Positions 33,353-43,048 of a DNA stretch of 64,000 nucleotides are shown in pieces (the stretch's first letter is position 1; each line of letters begins with the position of its first letter). The translations under genes and the position numbers were made by a program. The DNA is from Pestalotiopsis fici W106-1. Its lineage: Eukaryota > Ascomycota > Sordariomycetes > Amphisphaeriales > Sporocadaceae. A model generated the notes under the pieces. That model was not told the DNA's origin. It made no database searches and worked only from the letters and a program-made list of their open reading frames with translations. The stretch covers positions 5,303,013 to 5,367,012 of the forward strand of contig NW_006917093.1 of the NCBI RefSeq assembly GCF_000516985.1. Reading direction: 5' to 3'.

Positions 33353-35443
33353 TTGGAAAGTTTGCCATAGTATGCAAATATAGTCCTCAGCATTGTAATA
33401 CGACTATAGGATTCATCAGGCATGCGGAGGTAAAGGTACTATTCGGGTAAACCTTGCGAGTGACCAGGGTCCAACGGAGCAGATGGTCATTTTGAGCATG
33501 GCTGAATTAGTAAAGCCTTCAGGAAACCCATTTCTTGGGTTTCTTTACTTTTTGACAGGCGACGAGGCAGCTATCCGGCGCATGGGGCACGCAAACCAGG
33601 TTCTCGGGATCTGCTGCAGGGCGAGACCGTGCTGTCCATTCACTGCTACAGCGCCAGCGTCGCTGTCGGTAGGTCGGTCGGTCGTCGGTAGGGAAATAAG
33701 AGCTTGGCGAGAAGCAACTTGTAAAACCCAAGCGAATCCAACTTTAGGCGTCATATTTTGTCATACCAGGCTCGATGAATCTTACAAATCTGTAAATTTC
33801 TTCCTATTTTGTGCCATTCACAATTCTTACTGGTCGTGCAGTGCAGGATTGATTTTGAGGGGTTGGAGAGAAAGAAAAAACAGAATCGGACATCGGAAAA
33901 CTTGACAATGCTTGCCTCCGATCTTGAACTGGACCTACCTACCAGGCAATGGATATATGGCTGCCAAAACTGCAGCACCGTTTTTTGACAGGCTTGCCGG
34001 AATTCGAAATAGAGTATACAATGTGCCAGAGATATGAAGTACCGGCGAGTTCTGCTCATGACTGCCAAAACAAACAAGGCTTTTCAAGATAACGCAAGCT
34101 GAGACGTCTCACATCACTTCCCACTCTCTTATCGTTGCTTTTTAGTCTGTCTTGGACCGCTATGTCAGGAGGTTTTTCTAGATGTCTTGGCAGACAGTGG
34201 AGCGGAATACTGCACTTGGTCCAACGGCACTTGAAAGTTGAGTTTGCGCACCTATTTACCACCTAGTGTCTGACTGAGGCACATGATCTTTGCTATATAC
34301 ATTCCGTTGGTGATCAGAAGCACCGTTTACACATGTAACCTCTGGTGAGTGTTTCATCCGTCAACGACCATTAGCGCTACCGGCCAATAAGCCGAGCATT
34401 GCGACTTAGAGGTCCGCTAGTGAGTAGACCTAACATGAACAGCAGGGATACCTCTAGGTTTGTACATTAGCAGACGGACCAGAGCAGAGCAGCAAGCTAA
34501 AAAGACTCATGGTAGACGACACACTAAGATAGATCACCGTTACTACCGAAAACGATGCCATCAGGCCCATCGAGATCGAGGTCTGCCGGTTGCATCCTGT
34601 TGGCCGTGTTTGATTTTCTTGATTGACACCGTAGCAGTACAATGGGTAAGTTGACATATGTCAATTTCTGTAATGGCTGCGCGGGTTCATGTCTTTACCT
34701 ATCGAGTAAGTGAATGAAAATTAAAAAAAACGACAGAGTCAAATGTCGCAGCGGTATCGTGGGTTCGATTGGCCAATGAATTTCGATTGAACCTTTGTTG
34801 TGGCTTGAGTACATCGCAGCCGACATGAAGTTGCTTTGGCCTTGTTGCGAGGCCTGACGTTGAATCTGACGCCAGAGTGCCAAAGATCGAGGCGTATCCT
34901 CGAGGAAGCTGCGCATCGAGCCAATCAGCTGGAGATCATATGCAGCTGTCTCCCCCTCCATCTCGGAGACTAGGGGGAGGGCTGGCGGGCTGGCTTGACT
35001 GGGGCTTGCTGGGGCTGGAGAAAACTACCCAGACTATCGGACGTGGGATTGTGCGAGGGTGGTTCATGCATACCACTCCAAACGGCAGAGGAAGGAAATA
35101 GTGTACAATGTTTGAATAAAGAAAAAGTAGTAACGAGTCGAGAGTAGCGAAATCATGCCTCTGGAGGTAGTTTTGCGCATCTTGGACGCAATGCACGGCA
35201 TGGGCTGAAGTGCCTGGCAAGATCTCGCATGACAGCCACTGCCGGCGGATGTCGTCGAAATTATGAGGCATGATCTTCAAGCAACGCGGAATAATACCTC
35301 TCTACCGTCCTATCATGCATGTAGCCAGAATGCTCTTCGTTGTTTTCTGCCACGAGCCTGATGGTATGAACAAGCAGCCCTCCCAAAGAATGTAGCCATA
35401 GTGGCAAGAATGTCCATGGCCATATGGGTGACAAATGCGTTGA

Positions 35444-35950
35444 TTACATTGCCGGGATAACATAGATCGAGGGGCCATTTCTCACAGTTGCATTGAGTTT
35501 TCCGTGGAAGCAATACTTCCCCCACCTCGCCAAATAAATCATGGTATAATGTGTTTGGTACGACCTGGTCATGATTTCGTCCAAAAGACGTACTATGTAA
35601 ATCCCATTTGTTACGGATACAAAGGTGGTCTGGAAGGAATCTACGGTACAGAGAACACCTAAATTGATCGACGAAACTTGTGCAAAGAACCTGCTGCCCT
35701 GCAATTCTCTTCCATAACGCGTATCACGTCTCTGCACCATCAAAGTAGGATCTGTATCTTGAACTGTGTGGCCGTTATAGCGAGCTTCGAAACAGGTGCA
35801 TGGGCCATTCTTTATTGAGAAGTGACAGTCACAGATTCGTCCAACATGTGATAGTAGCTCCATTTCGCGCAGAGCAAGAAAAGCGAATACCGAGGCGGGA
35901 AACTGTGGAAAGAAAACAAGATAATTTGCATGGCCGAATAGTTGTAACAT
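35444..35950 (-). CDS. Doubtful open frame of 168 codons
   Basis: ATG at 35950, stop near 35444. No signal peptide, domain or low-complexity bias typical of a coding region was seen, and no family was recognised. It is listed only because it is the longest ATG frame in the 6.3 kb gap. A GTGAGA near its 3' end could be a donor leading to further small frames downstream on the minus strand. Random frames of this size occur in 64 kb, so it is more likely chance than gene. Confidence 0.15.
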   Translation of the reverse strand: MLQLFGHANYLVFFPQFPASVFAFLALREMELLSHVGRICDCHFSIKNGPCTCFEARYNGHTVQDTDPTLMVQRRDTRYGRELQGSRFFAQVSSINLGVLCTVDSFQTTFVSVTNGIYIVRLLDEIMTRSYQTHYTMIYLARWGKYCFHGKLNATVRNGPSIYVIPAM

Positions 35951-37121
35951 GCACTTATAATCTCACATGGCTTGTAGAGTAAAATCAGTGAAGCTCCCCA
36001 ACATACATGTTAGGTAGGCTGCGGCTGATGGCCAGCTGATACAGGATGCCCATGCCTCGCCAGAGTCATCAAGATATAGTTTTTACTCTTGGAATTTGCT
36101 CAAGAAGAAGATGCCGTGGTTTAGGCACTTTTGAGGAGATCAATACACCATCAATGCCTTGTATCTGCCTTCGTCCATCAGTGTGCTCAATGTTCGAATA
36201 TGTCGATGACATTACAGATGCGCGCCGATAAGATAAGCTGCCAAAAAATCCCGGCCCAAAATTACTAGGGCGGTACCTAGTCTACTCTGTAAACGCGCTG
36301 GAAGTTCTTTCAAGAAATAATTACTAGTGATGTACCTGCCAACTGACAGGGGGCGCAACGACTGCTGGTGCTCTCTCGCTTCATCTAGCAACAGCCCTCG
36401 TAAATCGCCGAACTCGCGAGGCAACAAAACAACAACAAAACGTTACCAGCAAGATACCAACTCTGGCAAGACTTTGGACCGTTTTCCCCCTGCCTCATTC
36501 TGCACGTTTTTTCTTGTCTTATAAAAAGATTGCCCATAAGAACCCATTCTATTTTCCTGGTCTCGATTTACTCTAATAAACAGCTTGTACGCAGTAGGGT
36601 ACACATGCACTGATCTGACCACTCAACTATCCGCAAAGCTCGGCAGCAGCCCTGCACTCACAAGTTTGGTCCTTGTTATAACAGAGACTGTTATGGGCAG
36701 TTGGACAACTCGGCTTTGGTCCTCTCCGTGAAAGATCAGTCAATGGACTCAACTTTACACTGCATTCAAATTTCAGTCCATATTCTTCTTTCCTAGGTAC
36801 CTAGTAATGTTCGGAGGTGGGTCGTTCACTGCCATCCACGAGCAAGGGAAGTGATACTGAACGAGCAGGGTTGTGGGGGTGCAACCAAAGTCCGGGCGGT
36901 CATTGAGCATTCCCGATTGCTGCAGGGAGGCATCAACCGTCGAGATCAATCACATTGATCACCACTATTCCGGGCTTGGCAACAGTCATTGGCACACCAA
37001 AGACAACTCCACCCGTTGAACCAGACCTTCACACCTGCATATTGACAATTCGAGGGTCCAAACACCCACATTAGACACGCAACTCGGGAATGCGCCCCGG
37101 TCCCGCTAGTCCCTGCCCACG

Positions 37122-39151
37122 ATGCCAGCCGTTGTTGACGACGAATGGGATCTCCCCCGGCTCAAAGCCTCCATCGGCTTCGAGGTATGCCTTGTACCAT
37201 TTCATGGTTCTAGACAACTGCCAGGAGTCTCTAGTCTAGTCTAGTGTACTGATCCTTATACCGACCGCTGTAGGAGGAAAACCGCCACGAGGACCTTGAT
37301 GAACCAGACACAGGTGTGTTGTATGCAAGGGAAGTCTCGGCTTCTTGAAGATTTGGACATGCTGACCGAAACCCCTCGGACGCATTGCAGAGTTCCTTGA
37401 TGTCAAGTTCTATCCGTATCTAGACCCCAAAGACGATCCCATCTTCGCGGCCGTGAGCAAGAAGCATGTAAGTATTTCGTCATGATGGGAGCGCCTCCAA
37501 TGAACCACCAACCTGACCTTGTTTTGATGAGATTATCATTTATCGCTTGTCACACACAGCAACCTCGCCTGTGCAGCTGATACAGGTCCTGCGAGACGAC
37601 GATGTAAGTGCCTTGATTACGTTTCACCCTTTATGGATGTGAGACGCTGATATCGAATCAGGAAAATGCCAACAACTGTAGCTGCACCTGGAGCAGAGAT
37701 TCCGAAACGGAAATCCCCTGGCTCTGTGTGGCCGGTTCAGATGCAAAAATCAAGGTTTACGATGTGATCCATGGATCCTTGGTCAAGGTAGGGTATCGTC
37801 AATAGGTGACTGCGTTTATGCTTGACTGACATCTGAATAGTGCATTGTTGGTCATGGAGCCGTGAGTTCACCGTCAGGTCTCTAATTCCCATCACCACTG
37901 ACCCCGAACTAGGAAATCAATGATCTTGCCACCTGCCCTACAAACCCCTATGTAATTGCTTCTGCGTCGCAAGATACCACTGTAAGAATTTGGAGCCTCG
38001 ATCCTGTCGACCAGAAGCAGCCATGCCTGGCCATCCTCGGCGGAGAGGGCCACAGCTCCGGCCTCCTGACAACTGTAACGTAGTCCTGCTCGATACCTTT
38101 GAATGTCACCAACTGACTCGCTTTAGGCTTTTCACGAATGTGGCCGCTACGTTCTTTCTGCAGGGCACGACAACTGTGTATGCTTGGTAAGGTCTTGATT
38201 GATTTTCGGTACTGCTCCCTCCGTTGACCAGTTATGTTTGCAGTGGACCTTGCCAGACTTTTCACAGAGATCTCGGGACAAGAACCCTCCTCCCCCAGTG
38301 GTAGTTCATTATCCTCACTTTTACACTTCAGAGGTCCATAGTGGGATCGTTGATTGGTATGTCTCTAGTCCCACTCAAGCTTCCTTCTCTTCTGACGTCT
38401 CAGTGTTGCATTCTACGGAGACTTGATCCTATCAAGAGCCTGTCATGAAGATATTATTGTGCTATGGAGAATTGAAGGCTTTTCTTCCAAGAACGAACCC
38501 CCGTCGGCCAGCGAAGCCCCAAGTACTAGCGACCCTGAACGTCTGACTCGATCGGCATTTGTTCCCACAACAGCTGCGGCGATTCCTCCGTATATTCGAA
38601 TGATACAATTCCATACACCGGGAAGCGGCAACCAATTCTACATGCGCTTCAAGCTCTTCCTTGACAAGGACAAACATCCTATCCTGGCATTCGGAAACGC
38701 TCATTCGACAGTCTTCTTCTGGGATCTGGCTAGAATAACGGCCTTCCACGAATTCATGACAGAGCTCAAGAAGCCGAATCGAGCGACAGCGCTTCACCGG
38801 CCAAGTTGGCTGCAACCCGTTGTTCAGAGGCAAAAGGCGGACACCATCAGTAAGCTGCGAAATGATGCCGAAGATAAAGATTCCGTCATTTCGGGGCGTA
38901 CGGGTAGTGATCTTGAACCAGCCGCTACAAGTAATCATTACAGCCAAGAGACGCTTGATTCATGGTCTAATAGATACGACATCACCCGCACAGACGAGGC
39001 GCTCAAGGCCCATAGTCAGAGAACTATCAGCATTAAGGATTTTATTGGAAGACAGGTTGCTTGGAGCCCATCAGGAGACTGGTGCATTGTGGTTGGCAGC
39101 CGGAATTTGGGAGTCGTTCTATCTCGTTGGCAAAAGAAAGAAAAAGCATAA
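37122..39151 (+). CDS. eed: Polycomb repressive complex 2 subunit EED (WD40)
   Basis: EED is the WD40 propeller of PRC2 that binds trimethylated histone tails and activates the H3K27 methyltransferase. Exons: 37122-37184, 37274-37313, 37391-37467, 37532-37603, 37662-37787, 37841-37861, 37913-38074, 38127-38186, 38244-38356 and 38404-39151 (1482 nt), giving 493 residues with every phase consistent. Diagnostic blocks: FYPYLDPKDDPIFAAVSKKH, LIQVLRDDDENANNCSCTW, WLCVAGSDAKIKVYDV, GHGAEINDLATCP, IASASQDTTVRIWSLD, YVLSAGHDNCVCLWTLP, SEVHSGIVDCVAFYGDLILS, and the closing WSPSGDWCIVVGSRN. Exon 6 is a 21-nt microexon encoding CIVGHGA. Acceptor 37532 is chosen over later AGs because it restores IIIYRLSH before LIQVLRDDD. 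A charged insertion (about residues 365-440) lies before the last blade. PRC2 silences secondary-metabolism and effector genes in related fungi. Confidence 0.94.
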
Positions 39152-39241
39152 AGCTGTTAGCTTCTTTCCTAGGGCAGTTTGGAATGCAATGCCATCTAAG
39201 CTGATCTACTCAACCTCAATATGTAGGATTGAATTCGACCA

Positions 39242-40711
39242 CTATCGCGACGTGTCAACGTCTTCATCAGGTTCTAGGTATTTTGCTAGCCATGGTTCAA
39301 GGCGTATGCCCTTCTCAGCTAGTTTTTCGAACTGGAGTTTTGCCTTGTCAACTTCAGACTCCCACCTCCACACAGCCTCCCAGTCCTCCTGACTTTGAAC
39401 TTGATTCCGAACCCGCTCCTTGAGGGTCGTAAGTCTGAGCTCGCTTGTCGTGTACCCTATGAGGTTGCACCGGTGCAATAGCCTGGTTGGCAGTTGCAAG
39501 TCACCAATAAAAAGTGACAGCATGCCCCGGAGGCGTAAAAGTTCGACATGAGTCGTATATGGCACTGCCATCATCAAATTATCCATCCTTTCGGCGATCT
39601 GTTGCGCTGCCACGCGTGTCTCATTTTGGATCTCGTCCCTCGCTGCACACTGTTTCCGGGCCCGGACCGCCTCGCGCTGCTGGGAGCGCCTCTCCAAGCG
39701 AGCCTCATAGTCGCCATCGCCATCACCGTCTGGGTATTGATCATCGTATGGCATGTCGAATTCGTCGTTGCCGTCATCTTCATCTTCAAGAGCGGCCGAA
39801 TCCTCCAGCCTATGCAATGCCCGTCTGTGCTCGGCATCGACGTTGTAGATCTCGATATTGTAGAGCGCCGGCCAAAAGTCAACCGCGCTGACGGAGCGAG
39901 TGAAATGAACATCGTACGGATGATGCTGAGCGAGTGTTTCGATGTAGTCGCGGACCTTTTGCATATTGTCTGCAGAGCCCCAACGCGCGGGCGGTGGTGG
40001 ACGTGCATCACCATTGGCCGCGTCAGGGCCGTCACCATCGGTGTGGCTGTGGTCCGTCGAGGCCTCACTAGAGCGCGCCTGCTGCCGTTTATTCGTCTCG
40101 CCATCCCGCATCAGAATTTCCGTCCCCAACGTCCACATGTCGTTGAGGCGTACATCGACGTGCCGGGTGCCGAGCAGGAGGCCAAAGGCCCGCTTGGCGC
40201 GCCGCATGTCGCCCTCGTGGATACAGCGGTGCAGAATGGCCATCAGGGTGCTCATGTGCTTGAAGATGTCCGCGTGGCTGGACATGAGCTCGCCGCGGCC
40301 GTTCTTGGTGAGCCGCCGGACGGTCTCGCCGTCCGTCTCGGCACCCTCTGCCTCGGATTCGCTCGTCACGCCCGACGTTCGGCTGCGGCTACGCCGCCGC
40401 CTCGGTACCTCCCCCGTCTGCCATCCTGACGGCAGTGACCTATGAGGAAACCTTGGATATAATTTGGACGGTACCTCCTCGTCTGGGGAGAGACCCGCAA
40501 CAGCAAACTGGCGGAGGGTGTCGGGAGAATGGCTCCGAGGGTTGATGGAGTCTGATGGCAGCGCTGATGGTGTCAAAGGCTCATCATCCTGGGAAGAGTT
40601 ATCCTCGGGTAGTGTCCCTTCCCTTCTTTTCCGCTTGCGCGAGTCCGCTCTCTGGGCCGAAGTTGCTTGACGCCAAACGGGCAATGGAAGCGCAAAAGGT
40701 CCACCGACCAT
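39242..40711 (-). CDS. rrn11: RNA polymerase I core factor subunit Rrn11
   Basis: Rrn11 is part of the core factor that recruits RNA polymerase I to the rDNA promoter. The gene has no intron; the ATG at 40711 (MVGGPFALPLPVWRQ) gives 489 residues; a TTG frame extends only five codons upstream. N-terminal about 120 residues are basic and disordered (RKRKRREG; RRRRSRSRTSG). The conserved Rrn11 helical region follows: HADIFKHMSTLMAILHRCIH, EGDMRRAKRAFGLLLGTR, NDMWTLGTEILMR, then a variable linker and DYIETLAQHHPYD, SVSAVDFWPALYNIEIY. An acidic patch (DEDDGNDEFD) and a C-terminal helical part with LLRLRGMLSLFIGDL follow. Assignment rests on the RAKRAF..L / WTLGTEIL / DFWPALYNIEIY pattern of the family. 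Convergent with eed: 90 bp separate the stops, so the transcripts probably overlap. Confidence 0.82.
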   Translation of the reverse strand: MVGGPFALPLPVWRQATSAQRADSRKRKRREGTLPEDNSSQDDEPLTPSALPSDSINPRSHSPDTLRQFAVAGLSPDEEVPSKLYPRFPHRSLPSGWQTGEVPRRRRSRSRTSGVTSESEAEGAETDGETVRRLTKNGRGELMSSHADIFKHMSTLMAILHRCIHEGDMRRAKRAFGLLLGTRHVDVRLNDMWTLGTEILMRDGETNKRQQARSSEASTDHSHTDGDGPDAANGDARPPPPARWGSADNMQKVRDYIETLAQHHPYDVHFTRSVSAVDFWPALYNIEIYNVDAEHRRALHRLEDSAALEDEDDGNDEFDMPYDDQYPDGDGDGDYEARLERRSQQREAVRARKQCAARDEIQNETRVAAQQIAERMDNLMMAVPYTTHVELLRLRGMLSLFIGDLQLPTRLLHRCNLIGYTTSELRLTTLKERVRNQVQSQEDWEAVWRWESEVDKAKLQFEKLAEKGIRLEPWLAKYLEPDEDVDTSR

Positions 40712-41300
40712 GTTTGGTGATCTCAAACAGTGGCCAGGACCTGCCCGGCGCTAGTCTTTGAGGTTGCAAAGTCTTTCCAATACACCGTTTGGCGAAACAC
40801 TTCTTCAATGTTTATAGATTTCTTAGACTAGGGATCTATTAGTCAAATGCCATTCTAGAACCCGTTTGTGTATCATGCACGACTTACAAGCTCAAGAGTC
40901 AAGAGTTTGCCTCAAAACAGGAACTTTGAGAGTGCTCAAGCCAACATTCAGATTCACACTGCAGTACGAATGAATGAACGAAATTAAGGATAAATGAGAA
41001 GCTTCAATTGGAATGACAGAAATTGTCATTTTTTGCTTATTTTCATGCTACTCTTCAATTATCATTTGCTCCTTCTCTCACCGTTGTCGGTTCTCATGAA
41101 AAGTTATGCGTGCATAACAGGGTTTATTCATCTAAAGAGGCTGACAAGTCCAGAAATTCAATTGGATCGTCATGTGACTTGGTGGGTCCCGGCACTGCAC
41201 TGGTGCTTGCAACTTCATGAGAGCATCATTGGGTTAGCTGCCCGTGCATTTCCCTCTACGTACCACGACTCCAATTCCAGCCATTGGATCATCGCTCACG
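40712..41300. promoter_or_regulatory. Divergent promoter rrn11/nuo-29.9
   Basis: 589 bp between divergent starts of a nuclear Pol I factor and a mitochondrial complex I subunit. AT-rich near 40970-41100. No further gene supported. Confidence 0.45.
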
Positions 41301-42140
41301 ATGCGCCGGACACTACGACTCTTTGCCGCCGTCAAGCCGGTCCGCTACCTCGAGGCCGGCAACCCGACCGGCCTCACGGGTCTGTACACGCACAGCTCGC
41401 CGCGCTCGTCGCTGCTCTACCTTTACAGCTCGACCCTCGACAAGCTCAAGGCCGCGCCCGAGTCGTCGCTCTACCGCCAGTCCATCGAGGCCCTGACCAA
41501 GCACCGCATGGCCATTGTCGCCGCCGCTGAGCCCCCCGGATACAAGGAGTGGCAGACCCGCGCCCAAAAGGTCCTCAAGGAGAACCCCGAGGGCTTCAAC
41601 ATTGCTTCCGAGGCCGCCATTGACGGCGCCCAGGCCCAGATCATCACCAAGGGCGACCAGACCTTCCTGCTGCGCCACGACCCGCAGGTCAAGGACGAGC
41701 GCTACGAGGAGTGGGACGGCGAGCTTGACGAGGGTGGTGAGCGCGAGGGTCTGCGTTCCGAGGCTGAGCGCGCCGATGCCGATCTCATCTTCTCGAGGAA
41801 GCCCCTCGAGCTCAAGCAGTCCCAGGTCAAGTGGGAGCCCGAGCCCCAACTGACCGCCGACCAGTACGTCCACGAGCAATGCATTGACCCGTTCAGGGCA
41901 CCCGAGACTAACATTCGGCAGGGTCGAGGAGATTGAGCAGAAGATTGGTGCTGGTTTGATTGAGGAGGTTGTGCAGATGGCAGAGAGCGAGCTCAAGCTC
42001 GTCGACTACATGCTCCAGGCTAAGCCGTAAGTGACGCCATGACACACTTCGAATTAAGCAATGCTAATACATGTGACAGATGGGAGGAGCTGGAGGAGAA
42101 GCCCGTCGAGGGCCAGTGGACATACTTCGACCGCAACTAG
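41301..42140 (+). CDS. nuo-29.9: Complex I 29.9 kDa subunit (NDUFA5 family)
   Basis: Accessory subunit of mitochondrial NADH:ubiquinone oxidoreductase in the peripheral arm. Exons: 41301-41863, 41922-42026 and 42080-42140 (563, 105 and 61 nt), giving 242 residues. The N-terminus MRRTLRLFAAVKPVRYLE is a typical presequence. The NDUFA5 core follows: NPTGLTGLYTHSSPRSSLLY, LYSSTLDKLKAAPESSLYRQ, IEALTKHRMAIVAA. The fungal extension ends VEEIEQKIGAGLIEEVVQMA, ESELKLVDYMLQAKPWEELE and GQWTYFDRN. It is much longer than human NDUFA5 (116) but matches the fungal 29.9 kDa form. The coding sequence is strongly biased to C-ending codons, as expected for a highly expressed gene. AATAAA follows the stop. 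Confidence 0.95.
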
Positions 42141-43048
42141 ACATAGAATCGACGGCCTGAGAAGAAAAATAAATGCACGAGGATTGCACAACGAGTTTCA
42201 CGCATTCTGAGCTTGCAACGGATGTATTGTATAGCCTGTACATAAACCATGACGGCGACGCTTGCTAGGGCAAGGGAAATAAATTAAATTGGCAAACAAT
42301 TTTTTGGCGCATCATATGGTAGCCGAACCCAACCGACCATCTTCAATCTGGCTCTCGATATACCATGGTTCGCCACATTAGACTGTATGTTTTGGAACTG
42401 TACACGGACAGTGATTAAACATTATATTTCTGCGTACTGGCTTCGGGAATCGTTGTGCTCTTGCCGAGACGAGAGGAACCAAATGCAATACAAGGCTTGA
42501 ACTCGTTCCACAATGCCGCCCGTACCGCAGATTCTCAGGCAATCGGTATACATCAAGAATGTCAAAGATAAGTAGGTACACAGCCTCATCAAATATGTAT
42601 CTCATACCATTAGCGAACAGAAGTTCATGACAGAAATCGACAATGAAGGGTCCATGCTTAAAGAAAACTTACAAGACAATCAGCTGTGCCCGAACCTAAC
42701 AGTTAGTAACACCCATAATTGTGTGAGCCCAGTAACTTGCTACAAGGAATGGCTAGCTTTCGTCGCCAGCTACCCAAAGTCAAGGGTTCATCAGAACAGC
42801 TAAGAATATGCCACTTTCGAGAAGAAGGCGGCTTGGACAGTAAGACACTGTCTCATCAATTAATGCCACCATTTCTGACAAAGAATATTCACAGCAAGCG
42901 AATGCGTTGTTCCAAGGCTTGCGCTTGGGCGGCGACGTAAAAGATGAGGGTTGAGGCGGCTTGGCTGAGCGGCTATACGTTTTCTTTAGGAAAATGCGAA
43001 GCTTGTTTTCTTCTTCCTTCTTCTCTTGTTCTTGAGCTACCTGTGTAG
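42141..43048. other. Convergent 3' region nuo-29.9/ankyrin protein
   Basis: About 900 bp with AATAAA signals near 42170 and 42280, fitting the nuo-29.9 3' end. Otherwise only chance frames. This marks the change from conserved to accessory genes. Confidence 0.45.

Larger units (their letters stand above)
30843..37121. other. 6.3 kb region without a supported gene
   Basis: The longest gene-poor stretch. The first 1-1.5 kb is probably the promoter and long leader of the PAS gene (CT- and GA-rich, repeated short frames). 32140-32520 is dense in GGTACCT/TACCTAG motifs. 33244-33352 holds nested inverted repeats (separate entry). A minus frame of 168 codons (35444-35950) starts with ATG but shows no family signature. 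The last 500 bases should be the eed promoter, with a palindromic CCTAGGTACCTAG at 36792-36804. A long non-coding RNA or a fast-evolving intron-rich gene cannot be excluded. Confidence 0.35.

Noticed and set aside
34755..34780. GGTTCGATTGG resembling a tRNA B box
   Set aside because: No matching A box, anticodon arm or acceptor pairing was found around it.
37560..37603. Later acceptor for eed exon 4 (after CACACAG)
   Set aside because: It gives an early stop in phase; the acceptor at 37530-37531 restores the conserved residues before LIQVLRDDD and has a CTGAC branch site.
39548..40429. Plus-strand open frame of 293 codons
   Set aside because: It lies wholly antisense to rrn11, lacks any domain and reflects the GC-rich codon pattern of the real gene.
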